This document shows positions 54,164 to 62,580 of a stretch of DNA of 64,000 nucleotides, in pieces. Made by a program: the position numbers and the translations under genes. The stretch lies in NCBI RefSeq assembly GCF_900103735.1, contig NZ_FMXE01000020.1:26572-90571 (forward strand), in the 5' to 3' direction. The notes under the pieces were generated by a model. The model did no database searches, had not been told where the DNA came from, and saw nothing but the letters and a program-made list of their open reading frames with translations. The stretch's first letter is position 1, and each line of letters begins with the position of its first letter. The stretch is from Algoriphagus alkaliphilus (GTDB taxonomy: Bacteria > Bacteroidota > Bacteroidia > Cytophagales > Cyclobacteriaceae).

Positions 54164-55210
54164 TTGTTACGGTCTCTGTTAAGTATTGTTTTTTTCATCG
54201 GATGTGGGCTTGGCCTGTCCGTGAAATCATTTGCTCAGGATCCGCAATATAGCCAGTATTATGCGGCACCGCTTTATTTGAATCCTGCAATGGCCGGCGG
54301 TGAGTTAACAGGTCGGGTCGGTTTTAACTACCGAAACCAATGGCCTTCCATCGATGCGCAATTCACCACATTTTCCGCCTACTACGACACCTATCTTCCT
54401 GACTATAACAGTGGAATCGGCATTCATCTGATGCAGGATACGGAAGGGGCGGCTAAGCTTCGATCGACTACGATTTCAGCTATTTATTCTTATGAATTGA
54501 AAATCGCCGATAATGTTTATTTCCGTCCGGGATTTCAAGCGAGTTACATTCGCAGAGAAATCGGCTTTTATGAAAATTTAGTTTTTGCCAATCAGATTAA
54601 TCCAGCTGATCCATTTGGACCCACATTTCCCGGGACGGACATTCCTGGTCTGGGGGATCCGGTGGGGATGCTCTCGCTTTCTTTTGGAGGACTTCTATTC
54701 ACGGAAAATCTTTGGATCGGGGCTGCAGCTCACCATGTAAATGAGCCCAACCAATCCTTTATCGATGGCATTAGCCCTTTACCGGCAAAGTTTTCCTTTC
54801 ACGCAGGTTATCGGATACCGCTGGGTGAAGGAAGTATGCGGAGTGATTTCACGCACTTGAGGAGGCAACGTTACTTTACTCCTACAATCAATTACAAGCG
54901 GCAGGGACCATTTGAGCAATTGGATATAGGTGCATATTTTTATGTAGAGCCGCTTGTTTTTGGGCTTTGGTATAGAGGTTTGCCATACAAGCCTGTAGAA
55001 AATCAAAGTAATCGGGATGCCATCGTGATGATGGTTGGTGTGAATTTGCTCAGCGGACTGAATATCGGCTACAGTTTTGATTACACCGTTTCTCAGTTGG
55101 GAATTCAGTCTGGTGGAGCTCATGAATTGAGTTTGTCCTGGACATTACCTAACAGCTATCAAGGTAAGCCCCTCCGACGGGACACTATTTTACCTTGTCC
55201 TAAATTCTAA
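54164..55210 (+). CDS. PorP/SprF-family type IX secretion membrane protein
   Basis: A 348-residue outer-membrane barrel protein. The signal peptide LLSIVFFIGCGLGLSVKSFA is followed by the family start QDPQYSQYYAAPLYLNPAMAG, then GRVGFNYRNQWPSI and FSAYYDTYLPDYNSGIGIHL. These proteins cooperate with T9SS type B substrates and are typically encoded beside them, as here, divergent from the 1837-residue substrate with an 82-bp gap between start codons. The start is a TTG, since an in-frame stop (TAA at 54149) leaves no ATG upstream. The C-terminal part ends in barrel strands (ELSLSWTLPNSYQGK). Confidence 0.93.
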   Translation: MLRSLLSIVFFIGCGLGLSVKSFAQDPQYSQYYAAPLYLNPAMAGGELTGRVGFNYRNQWPSIDAQFTTFSAYYDTYLPDYNSGIGIHLMQDTEGAAKLRSTTISAIYSYELKIADNVYFRPGFQASYIRREIGFYENLVFANQINPADPFGPTFPGTDIPGLGDPVGMLSLSFGGLLFTENLWIGAAAHHVNEPNQSFIDGISPLPAKFSFHAGYRIPLGEGSMRSDFTHLRRQRYFTPTINYKRQGPFEQLDIGAYFYVEPLVFGLWYRGLPYKPVENQSNRDAIVMMVGVNLLSGLNIGYSFDYTVSQLGIQSGGAHELSLSWTLPNSYQGKPLRRDTILPCPKF

Positions 55211-55215
55211 TCCTC

Positions 55216-56448
55216 ATGAATCCCGAAAATTTGAAGTACCTGCTAGTCGGGGTTTTAGTGTTTGGATTTTTGGCAAAAAAAATACTTGCCTATTTAAATG
55301 TAAAGAATCCAATCCCCAAGATTCCAGGTACGCTTTCGGAATACCTGAATCCCGCAAAACTCCAAGAATCAAAAGCTTATCAAATAGAAAATTTTAGCTT
55401 CCAATTCTTAGCGGGCGTTTTTTCTTTTGTCCTGACTTTTTTATTTATCGCTCTAGGTTGGTTCGGAACAATTGATACTTGGGTTGCAGGATTTGGATTC
55501 GCTCCATTGGTTAAGTCCCTGGTGTTCTTTGGAGTGATTTTTATAGGATCGGATATTCTCAGCCTGCCTTTTGATTACTATAATACATTCGTAATCGAAG
55601 AGAAATTCGGCTTCAACAAAACCACCGTCAGCACCTTCTTCTCAGATAAATTAAAAGCCTATTTGCTTTCGATTCTTGTGGGAGGAGGATTGTTGCTGAT
55701 TTTCCTTTGGCTGATTCATCAGATGGGAGAAAATTTCTGGTGGCAGTTCTGGATTATCGCGGCAGTTTTCATGATTTTGGTCAATTTGTTTTATACCGCG
55801 TGGATCCTCCCGCTTTTCAATAAACTTACGCCACTCGAAGATGGAGAGCTGAAGGACAAAATCCTTCAGTATGCCAAATCGGTAGATTTTCCATTGGACA
55901 ACATTTTTGTAATCGATGGAAGCAAGCGATCCTCCAAGGCCAATGCTTTTTTTTCAGGGTTTGGGAAGCGGAAAAAAGTAGTGCTTTATGATACGCTTCT
56001 GGATCAACATCCACCGGATGAACTAGTGGCTGTAATGGCGCATGAGGTAGGACATTACAAGAAAAAGCACATCATTTGGAGCATGGTCACTGCGATACTT
56101 CAGGTGGGACTGATGCTTTTTTTGCTTGCCCAATTTATTTTTTCAGAAAACATGAGTATTGCGCTTGGAGGTCAGGCATGGTCGGCGGAATTGAATATTA
56201 TTGGGTTTACGATGCTCTTCACACCGATTTCAATGATTTTGGGAATTGGGATGAATTGGCTGAGTCGGAAAAATGAATTTGAGGCTGATGAATTTGCAAA
56301 GCTGACGTTTGCCGGGGAGCCACTGGCCGAAGCCTTGAAGACACTCTCTGTCAAGACACTGAGCAACATCAATCCTCATCCTTGGTATGTGTTTGTGAAT
56401 TATTCACATCCGCCATTATTGGAAAGGTTGGAGAAGTTGGAACGCTGA
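55216..56448 (+). CDS. M48-family (Ste24/CAAX protease-like) zinc metallopeptidase
   Basis: A 410-residue integral membrane peptidase. Several helices surround the zinc motif HEVGHYKKKH (VMAHEVGHYKKKHIIWSM), and a further ligand Glu lies in RKNEFEADEFAKL. The N-terminal part (YQIENFSFQFLAGVFSFVLT, FDYYNTFVIEEKFGFNKTT) matches the Ste24 lineage. In bacteria such enzymes act in membrane protein quality control; no CAAX substrates are expected. The start is five bases after the PorP stop, so it may be co-transcribed with the T9SS gene. Confidence 0.94.
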   Translation: MNPENLKYLLVGVLVFGFLAKKILAYLNVKNPIPKIPGTLSEYLNPAKLQESKAYQIENFSFQFLAGVFSFVLTFLFIALGWFGTIDTWVAGFGFAPLVKSLVFFGVIFIGSDILSLPFDYYNTFVIEEKFGFNKTTVSTFFSDKLKAYLLSILVGGGLLLIFLWLIHQMGENFWWQFWIIAAVFMILVNLFYTAWILPLFNKLTPLEDGELKDKILQYAKSVDFPLDNIFVIDGSKRSSKANAFFSGFGKRKKVVLYDTLLDQHPPDELVAVMAHEVGHYKKKHIIWSMVTAILQVGLMLFLLAQFIFSENMSIALGGQAWSAELNIIGFTMLFTPISMILGIGMNWLSRKNEFEADEFAKLTFAGEPLAEALKTLSVKTLSNINPHPWYVFVNYSHPPLLERLEKLER

Positions 56449-56578
56449 ATTGGAAGATTTTAAGATTGAAAAATTGAAAAATTTAAGGAATCTGATCTCT
56501 CAAATTAGATTTTAGAGCCGCCATGAAATACACTTAACAAAGATAAAAGGTTTGATCAATTGGAGTTTCATTTAAAAA

Positions 56579-56607
56579 AAGACCGCCAGATCAAATCTGA
56601 CGGTCTT
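56579..56607 (-). terminator. Terminator of the Gfo/Idh/MocA gene
   Basis: 13-base arms AAGACCGCCAGAT / ATCTGACGGTCTT with one mismatch and a CAA loop. On the minus strand it is followed by a T-run (the A-run at 56574-56580). It lies 33 bases past the gene's stop. Confidence 0.78.
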
Positions 56608-56639
56608 AAGTCTTTTATCTAGTGTCTTAAGTCTAAACT

Positions 56640-58064
56640 CTACACTCTATAAAACTCCTCCCAGCCTTTTCTCGGCGGCATACCTGCCAAGACCTGATTA
56701 GCCAGTGGGTTGTTGGTGATCTGCCGGGTTTCACGGTCAAACTCCAGTTTTACGCCCATTTGTTGCGCCATCACGCCCAAACAAAACACCTGACTTAACG
56801 GCCCTGCGATTTCGAAAGATGATCGGGTCTTTTCCTCTCCTTTGCAGGCTTTGAGGAAGTTTTCGAAGTGATTGGAAGGACTCTCGGGTACTACAGGAAG
56901 TTTGGATTCCCACTCCTTGGCTTTTTCCGCAGGGATAATCGACAGCGTGCTACCGTGCGAACCTCCCTTGAAGGTCAGCTCCTTGCTGTAAATGATCTTG
57001 CCGGGATTCAATTTCGCAGGCTGAATCATTCCGTTGCTTGGTGGCGGGATGTTCGGATCAAGTTCGGAGACACCATATCCATCCGGGACTGAAGGGATAT
57101 TGTCTATTCCATCCTGCCAAGTGATGACAAGTGGAGGCATACTGCCTCTCTCAGGAAACTTGAATTCAAGTGTAGTAGACATCGGGAAAAAGAAAGCATT
57201 ATGCCCTGATAGTTTGGTTGGGTTGACTTCGTAAGGCAATCCCAAATCCAAAAATTCATGCGCGGTATCGATGATATGGGCTCCCCAGTCACCCAAGGCA
57301 CCCATTCCGAAATCGTACCAGCATCGCCACTGTCCGTTGTGAAAATCCTTGTGAAATGCATGAGGCTGGGCCTGACTGGTCCAGACATCCCAATCTAAAG
57401 TGGAAGGGACAGGTTCTGCGGTAGGGAATCGAGTGATTTTGGGGTCCCAGTCATGCCAGCGTCTTCGGCTGTTCATGTGGGCAGTGATGGCAGTGACATC
57501 TTTGATGATTCCGGCTTCTTTCCAAGCCTTGAATTGGAAATAGTTGCCTTCTGAGTGCCCTTGGTTTCCCATTTGGGTAGCCAGTTTCGGGTATTTTTTA
57601 GCCGCGGCGATCATCAGATCTACTTCCTGAAAAGTCCGCGCCATGGGCTTCTCCACATAGACATGCTTGCCTTCAGCCAATGCCATCATCGTCACCGGGA
57701 AGTGTGAAAAATCAGGTGTGGCAATGCTGACTGCGTCAAACTCCTTACCGATCTCGTTAAACATCTTTCGGAAGTCCTGATACTTTTTTGCTTTTGGAAA
57801 CATGTTCATCACTTCCAAAGTCTGCTTGGCACCCATGTCCACATCGCAGAGGGCGACGATATTGCAGAGTCCGGTTTTGTCCAAGGCTTTGATAATTTCA
57901 TTACCCCGGTTTCCGATGCCGATGCAGGCAAGGTTTACTTTGTCACTGGGTGCCACGTAGCCCATGGAATTCCCGAAAACATTGGGGGAAAGGATGGTCA
58001 GTCCTGAAAGCCCAAGTGCGGCTGTGGCTCCGGTTTTCAGAAAGTCTCTTCTATTGGTTGACAT
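56640..58064 (-). CDS. Tat-exported Gfo/Idh/MocA family oxidoreductase
   Basis: 474 residues. A twin-arginine signal (STNRRDFLKTGATAALGLSG) is followed by a Rossmann domain with VNLACIGIGNRGNEIIKALD and the DVSIATPDFSHFPVTMMAL-like motif (AVSIATPDFSHFP), then the family EKPMARTFQEVD (Lys of the catalytic EKP). The C-terminal dimerisation domain (GALGDWGAHIIDTAHEFLDL) fits the Bacteroidota secreted subgroup that acts on sugars or polyols with NAD(P). The exact substrate is unknown. Periplasmic location is inferred from the Tat motif. Monocistronic. Confidence 0.93.
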   Translation of the reverse strand: MSTNRRDFLKTGATAALGLSGLTILSPNVFGNSMGYVAPSDKVNLACIGIGNRGNEIIKALDKTGLCNIVALCDVDMGAKQTLEVMNMFPKAKKYQDFRKMFNEIGKEFDAVSIATPDFSHFPVTMMALAEGKHVYVEKPMARTFQEVDLMIAAAKKYPKLATQMGNQGHSEGNYFQFKAWKEAGIIKDVTAITAHMNSRRRWHDWDPKITRFPTAEPVPSTLDWDVWTSQAQPHAFHKDFHNGQWRCWYDFGMGALGDWGAHIIDTAHEFLDLGLPYEVNPTKLSGHNAFFFPMSTTLEFKFPERGSMPPLVITWQDGIDNIPSVPDGYGVSELDPNIPPPSNGMIQPAKLNPGKIIYSKELTFKGGSHGSTLSIIPAEKAKEWESKLPVVPESPSNHFENFLKACKGEEKTRSSFEIAGPLSQVFCLGVMAQQMGVKLEFDRETRQITNNPLANQVLAGMPPRKGWEEFYRV

Positions 58065-58452
58065 GATGGGGGTATTTTTGGGTTGAAACTATTGAATATG
58101 AATATAAAAAATGTTTAAATTTTAGTAGTTAGGATTTCCTAAATTTAAGAATCAAAATGATGACTTGGGGTTATTGATTTGAAAATCAACGGAAATGATT
58201 GCGATAGAATGTTGTAAAAGGAATTTTTCCTGAATTTTGAAATTAAAATTGTAATTTACAGAATCGATTTCGAAAGAAATTATCTTTTGAATAGTTAAAA
58301 AATTATGGGGGGGGTGCAAAATTTTATTCTGAAAAAAATAAAAATTCAATATTTTGGGTTTAGTTAAATGGATATTCGGAATTAAGAAAAGTTTGATATT
58401 TAATTTTACTGGTTTAAATTAGTTTATGTTCCACTTTTAAAATCATATTATC
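58065..58452. other. 388-bp very AT-rich intergenic region with a G8 tract
   Basis: No gene seen. A run of eight G (58307-58314) sits in otherwise A/T-dominated sequence. The promoter candidate for the small peptide gene is at 58392-58422. Its base composition resembles the peptide/lipoprotein cassette that follows rather than the oxidoreductase gene before it. Confidence 0.55.
58392..58422 (+). promoter_or_regulatory. Candidate promoter of the Cys-rich peptide cassette
   Basis: TTTG (58392-58395), exactly 19 bases, then TAAATTAG (58415-58422), seven of eight matches to TAnnTTTG. It is 30 bases before the peptide's ATG. Confidence 0.5.
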
Positions 58453-58716
58453 ATGAAAAAACGATTAATTCAGTTGACAGGCATTTTTGCCCTGTGTTTT
58501 TTAGGGTTGTTTTCCCTAGATCTTTCAAGTCCAGGTGGAGAGAAAAGCCTCCTTCTTTCGAGTGTAATTCCAAATGGATACTCACAAACAATGTGCGATC
58601 CACCAGCTCCAAGCTGTGGACCATTAATGGGAAATTCTTCAGGAAGTAGATATTGTTGCGCAAACACTGATTCTTCTTGTTGTTATGCAGCTGGATGTGG
58701 AGGTTCACATTCTTAA
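58453..58716 (+). CDS. Small exported Cys-rich peptide (NVEALA-like layout)
   Basis: 87 residues: a basic start (MKKR), a hydrophobic stretch (LTGIFALCFLGLFSLDL, residues 8-24), a linker (SSPGGEKSLLLSSVIPNGYS) and a short Cys-rich tail with cysteines at 48, 55, 68, 69, 76, 77 and 82, plus many Ser/Gly. Layout and position (before a 6-bladed propeller lipoprotein) resemble the NVEALA class of exported Bacteroidota peptides; I infer this by pattern only. Seven cysteines allow three disulfides plus one free thiol, or metal binding. It has its own promoter candidate and a terminator after it. An overlapping reverse frame on the minus strand looks like a shadow. Confidence 0.72.
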   Translation: MKKRLIQLTGIFALCFLGLFSLDLSSPGGEKSLLLSSVIPNGYSQTMCDPPAPSCGPLMGNSSGSRYCCANTDSSCCYAAGCGGSHS

Positions 58717-58734
58717 ATTATGGTTTTGGTATAG

Positions 58735-58773
58735 GTGCTATTTTTCTCTCGAAGATGAATAGCACTTTTTTTT
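58735..58773 (+). terminator. Terminator/attenuator between the peptide and the lipoprotein genes
   Basis: Stem GTGCTAT / ATAGCAC with a 17-base loop, followed by a run of eight T (58766-58773). It lies 19 bases after the peptide stop and 24 bases before the next start, so it could make the peptide message more abundant than the distal genes. Confidence 0.62.
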
Positions 58774-58796
58774 AGGATTTTATTTAATTTCAGACT

Positions 58797-59948
58797 ATGA
58801 CAATTAAGTTACAGGTATTAGCATTATTTTTCTTGTTTTTATCGTGCTCAAGTCCTTCTAATCACGCTGAAAATGTCAGTCTAAATATTATTAGTCAAGA
58901 CTTGCCAAGTCAAGCATCAATCTTGAATTTGTCTGAATTCTATACATTTGATAGGTTGATAAAACTTCAATCTAACGATTCCTCGATCATTGATTATATC
59001 AATAAGGTATTGGTTGATGATGATTTGGTGTTTATAAAAGGAGGTAGTTCCCTTTTTAAATTTAAATTAAATGGAGATTTTCAAAAAAAACTCACCAAAG
59101 GAATTGGCGGGCCGGATGAATATGTTAACCTTACAGATGTGCTTATTTTGCCAGAGCAGGATAGGCTTTGGTTATATGACTCGAATCAAAGATCCATATT
59201 TCAAATTAACTATGATCTTGAAATGGAAGTTGATTATTCCTTAAATTATCCTTTGTTTGGGGTTGAAAAATTAGAAAAGGGATTAATTGGTACTTCGGGG
59301 TATTTAGAAGTATTAGATAAATTTTCTTCATTATACTCGTTTGTAGGGGAAAATTTAGCAACTGGATTTGCGCTAAGCAAAAACCATTTGAAATTTAACC
59401 CTGAAAAAGCTAGGTATCTTCATGTGTACAGACACGACTTTTTTTCCAAAGGACCAGTTGGGTACAATTTTGTAAATTCTTTTAATGATACTATTTATTA
59501 TGTGAGTGAAAATATGGAAGTAATTCCAAAATATTATGTTGATTTTGGTTCAAACAAGGTGAACGAGAATGAATTGATTGGTAGGGATTATTCTTCTATA
59601 GTTGATGTATTCCAATATATCAATTCTTCTGATAAATCCTACAACGTTGGGAATGTGGTAGAATTTGAAAGATACCTGTTATATAAATTTTTTAATCAAG
59701 GTCTTCCATTTGTTTCTGTTTATGATAAAAGTGAAAAAATTCTTAAATCAGGAAGGAAGATTTCATTTGATTATTTGGGACAAGATGTAGTACTTGAATT
59801 GGATGAAGAAATTTCTTTTGGGACTTTAGGTAATAATAGGGCCTATTTGGTAATACCTTCTGAAGCCAGTATTTTACGAGAATACCAAGTGCTTTTTCAG
59901 GTGAAAGACGGAGACAATCCTATAATTTTATTTTTTGATGAAAAATAA
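58797..59948 (+). CDS. 6-bladed beta-propeller lipoprotein
   Basis: 383 residues. The lipoprotein signal MTIKLQVLALFFLFLSC ends at Cys17. The mature protein has repeats of the type seen in the Bacteroidota 6-bladed propeller family: IDYINKVLVDDDLVFIKGGS, LFKFKLNGDFQKKLTKGIGG, PDEYVNLTDVLILPEQDRLW and YDSNQRSIFQINYDLEMEVD. Such lipoproteins are surface or periplasmic binders of unknown ligand, often beside small exported peptides. The gene is strongly AT-rich compared with genes on both sides. It overlaps the next gene by 11 bases. Confidence 0.82.
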   Translation: MTIKLQVLALFFLFLSCSSPSNHAENVSLNIISQDLPSQASILNLSEFYTFDRLIKLQSNDSSIIDYINKVLVDDDLVFIKGGSSLFKFKLNGDFQKKLTKGIGGPDEYVNLTDVLILPEQDRLWLYDSNQRSIFQINYDLEMEVDYSLNYPLFGVEKLEKGLIGTSGYLEVLDKFSSLYSFVGENLATGFALSKNHLKFNPEKARYLHVYRHDFFSKGPVGYNFVNSFNDTIYYVSENMEVIPKYYVDFGSNKVNENELIGRDYSSIVDVFQYINSSDKSYNVGNVVEFERYLLYKFFNQGLPFVSVYDKSEKILKSGRKISFDYLGQDVVLELDEEISFGTLGNNRAYLVIPSEASILREYQVLFQVKDGDNPIILFFDEK

Positions 59949-60459
59949 ACTCTTTGTGCTTTTTAGTTTAGCTTTAGGATGTTCTTCACCTCAAGAAAAA
60001 AATCAAAACTTTGAGATGACTGAAATCAGGTCTTTGAGAGAACTTGTAAATGAAGGATTGAGTACTGATCGATTTTACTACATAAAAGATCTTTCTGAAA
60101 TAAAAGAAAAAGGAGAGGGCTTGGTCCTGATATTACCTGGAAGCTCTTGTTTTAATTGTTTCGAAGATTTGAATTTGTTTTTAAAAGGATATTTTTCAGA
60201 AAATCCTGAAATAAAATTATTGGTTGTTAGAAATAATAAGATTAAAGAGAAGGAAATAAGGTTTTCCTTGCAAAAGGTTATTTCACTTGATGAGGTTTAT
60301 ATTTATGAAATAGGACAATTGTCTATTCTAACCCAACATGAGTTTTTTCCTAAGCTTGGATATTTCAATAACGGGAAAATTTGCTGTTTGGAAGTATTTG
60401 AGCAAGGAAATCAAGAGAAGCTTACTAATTTTTTTAATTATTTGAAGTTTATGGATTAG
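59938..60459 (+). CDS. CxxC thioredoxin-like lipoprotein
   Basis: 173 residues. The lipoprotein signal KLFVLFSLALGC gives lipidation at Cys15. The mature region has a strand-then-motif LVLILPGSSCFNCFEDLNLF with Cys71-x-x-Cys74, the placement expected for a thioredoxin-fold redox site, and a second Cys pair in NNGKICCLEVF. The cis-proline segment of a full thioredoxin is not obvious, so activity is uncertain. I start at the ATG of MKNKLFVLF; a TTG precedes it. Translationally overlapped with the propeller gene, and both are AT-rich. It could act on the disulfides of the upstream Cys-rich peptide (inference). Confidence 0.75.
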   Translation: MKNKLFVLFSLALGCSSPQEKNQNFEMTEIRSLRELVNEGLSTDRFYYIKDLSEIKEKGEGLVLILPGSSCFNCFEDLNLFLKGYFSENPEIKLLVVRNNKIKEKEIRFSLQKVISLDEVYIYEIGQLSILTQHEFFPKLGYFNNGKICCLEVFEQGNQEKLTNFFNYLKFMD

Positions 60460-60562
60460 ATTTTTTTTTTAAGTTTTACTTAGTTGTTCCTGTTTGAATT
60501 TTTTCAGTTATATTTTCTTACTCTTTTTCTCTATTTTTCCATTATCAATTTACCTCTAATTC

Positions 60563-61444
60563 ATGCCCGACCTAGCCGATTTCCACCAACCGATCACTGA
60601 TCTTTTCCCGCAACCCAAATCTGCCTCGGATTGGGATCAATACCGTCTAAAAAAATCCCAAGTCGAATTTTTTCATGAAAATGGATATCTCGCTGACATC
60701 AAGCTTTTGAATGAAGCTCAAATTGAGGCACTAATGAAGGCCTTGGACGAAGTGATGGATCCGCAGCATCCGTTACACCATCTTTTTCATGAGTTTCACA
60801 GCAATGAATCAGGTGATCCGAACAAGGTCTTGTTTCATTCCTTGGGGCATTGGCGGATTGCTGATGCATTTCACGATGTGATCTGGAATCCCGCTTTCCG
60901 GATGGCTGCCAGCCAGCTTTTGGGAGATCGGCCAGTTCGGTTTTGGCATGATCAGCTCTTCTGCAAACCGGCACATCATGGTGGAAATGTAGCCTGGCAT
61001 CAGGATTACAGTTATTGGACTCGGACAGTCGCCATGCAGCATCTGACTTGCTGGTGTGGCTTGGACGACGCGACGGAAGAAAATGGCTGTCTGCACTATG
61101 TGCCGGGTTCGCATCGCTGGGGCTTGCTTGAAAAGCCTGATTTAGCAGGTGAAATGGATGGGCTGATGGCTATGATGACGGAGGAGCAAAAGGCGGATTT
61201 CAAACCTGTAGCTATACCCCTCAAGGCAGGACATGCAGCATTCCACCATCCTTTGCTTGTACATGGGAGCTTTGCCAACTATTCTGACCGATCCCGAAAA
61301 GCTTTTGTGCTCAATGTCTTTGCCGATGGTACGGTCTCTGATACCAATGAACCGCTACTCTCCGGAGTGCCAATAATTCCAAAAGGTGAGAAGATGGAAG
61401 GGAAGTTCTTTCCGTTGATATTTGATAGAGAATTGAAAAATTGA
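60563..61444 (+). CDS. Phytanoyl-CoA dioxygenase (PhyH) family Fe(II)/2-oxoglutarate oxygenase
   Basis: 293 residues. The iron-binding motif is H-x-D in NVAWHQDYSYWTR, with the distal histidine in PLLVHGSFANYSD and the 2-oxoglutarate arginine likely in SDRSRKAFVLN. The N-terminal QVEFFHENGYLADIKLLNEA helix is typical of the family. Substrates of bacterial members vary (ectoine, small metabolites) and cannot be assigned. GC content returns to the window average here, marking the end of the AT-rich cassette. Cytoplasmic, no signal. Confidence 0.92.
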   Translation: MPDLADFHQPITDLFPQPKSASDWDQYRLKKSQVEFFHENGYLADIKLLNEAQIEALMKALDEVMDPQHPLHHLFHEFHSNESGDPNKVLFHSLGHWRIADAFHDVIWNPAFRMAASQLLGDRPVRFWHDQLFCKPAHHGGNVAWHQDYSYWTRTVAMQHLTCWCGLDDATEENGCLHYVPGSHRWGLLEKPDLAGEMDGLMAMMTEEQKADFKPVAIPLKAGHAAFHHPLLVHGSFANYSDRSRKAFVLNVFADGTVSDTNEPLLSGVPIIPKGEKMEGKFFPLIFDRELKN

Positions 61445-61609
61445 AAAATTTGAAGATTGGAAAATTAAGAATCTAGGTCTTTTAGGTCAACGCTTTATTT
61501 TCTGAATTGGAAAGGGAGCTGGAATAGAAAATTTAGACTTTTATTTCCTCCTTGAGCTTAAAATCTTCTCAGATCCTCGTAATTCGTATTTCGAAAATCG
61601 TACTTCTAA

Positions 61610-62479
61610 ATGGCTTCAGGCTTATTTGCATTATTAGACGATATCGCCGCCTTGATGGACGATGTGGCAGTCATGAGTAAAGTGGCAGCAAAGAAAACTG
61701 CCGGGATTTTAGGGGATGATCTGGCTGTAAATGCTGAAAAAGCATCGGGTTTCGTCACAGAAAGAGAGCTTCCTGTTCTTTGGGCGATTATGAAAGGATC
61801 CCTGCTCAACAAAGTAATTATTCTTCCCGTAGTCTTCCTCCTAAGTGCCTTTTTACCGATAGCTGTTACCGTTATTTTGGTGATCGGGGGCCTTTACTTA
61901 GCCTACGAGGGTGCCGAAAAAATCTATGAATACCTCCTGCCTCACCGGGAAGAAGCCCAATCCCGATTGGACTTAGATTTAACCGAAGTACAGATTTTAG
62001 CTTTGGAAAAAGGAAAGATCAAATCGGCTATCACTACGGACTTTATTCTTTCTGTAGAAATAGTAATAATCGCACTGAGTACAGTAATGGACAAACCCCT
62101 AATTACTCAAATTGCAGTTGTTTCGGTGATAGCCCTAATTGCGACGGTGGGCGTTTATGGAATTGTTGGCCTCATCGTGCGCATGGATGAATTTGGATTA
62201 AAATTGATTGCAATGAACGAAAGGACGGATAGCTTTTCCGATAAAGCGGGAAAGCTATTGGTCGGCGCCTTGCCAATTGTAATCAGGATGCTCGCCTTTG
62301 TAGGCACAATTGCATTGTTGTTGGTCGCAGGGGGTATTTTTGCACACAACATTGAGTTTTTTCACCATTTGCTTGAATCCTGGCCGGCGATTGTCAAGGA
62401 GTTTCTGATCGGATTAGTCGTGGGGGTTTTGGTATTGATTCCGGTTTTGATTTTCAGGCGAATCCGAAAAAAGTCTTGA
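61610..62479 (+). CDS. DUF808 membrane protein (YedI family)
   Basis: A 289-residue membrane protein. The N-terminal ASGLFALLDDIAALMDDVAV and KTAGILGDDLAVNAEKASGF segments are diagnostic of the family, followed by about six membrane helices (VIILPVVFLLSAFLPIAVTV, IVIIALSTVMDKPLITQIAV, ALPIVIRMLAFVGTIALLLV and others). Function unproven in any organism I know. The start is the ATG at 61610. Confidence 0.93.
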   Translation: MASGLFALLDDIAALMDDVAVMSKVAAKKTAGILGDDLAVNAEKASGFVTERELPVLWAIMKGSLLNKVIILPVVFLLSAFLPIAVTVILVIGGLYLAYEGAEKIYEYLLPHREEAQSRLDLDLTEVQILALEKGKIKSAITTDFILSVEIVIIALSTVMDKPLITQIAVVSVIALIATVGVYGIVGLIVRMDEFGLKLIAMNERTDSFSDKAGKLLVGALPIVIRMLAFVGTIALLLVAGGIFAHNIEFFHHLLESWPAIVKEFLIGLVVGVLVLIPVLIFRRIRKKS

Positions 62480-62580
62480 TCAACACACAAGGACAGGACT
62501 TGTATTAATTCAAAAAATTCTATTTTGAGAATTCAAATCTGTAGGCTGTTTGGCCAGCCAAATCCAAAACCCACATAAAC

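Noticed and set aside
54082..54198. Longer N-terminus for the 1837-residue T9SS protein
   Set aside because: The added 39 residues precede a clear signal peptide and overlap the divergent PorP start.
58451..58708. Minus-strand frame over the Cys-rich peptide gene
   Set aside because: No signal, promoter or terminator in that orientation; the forward frame has all three.
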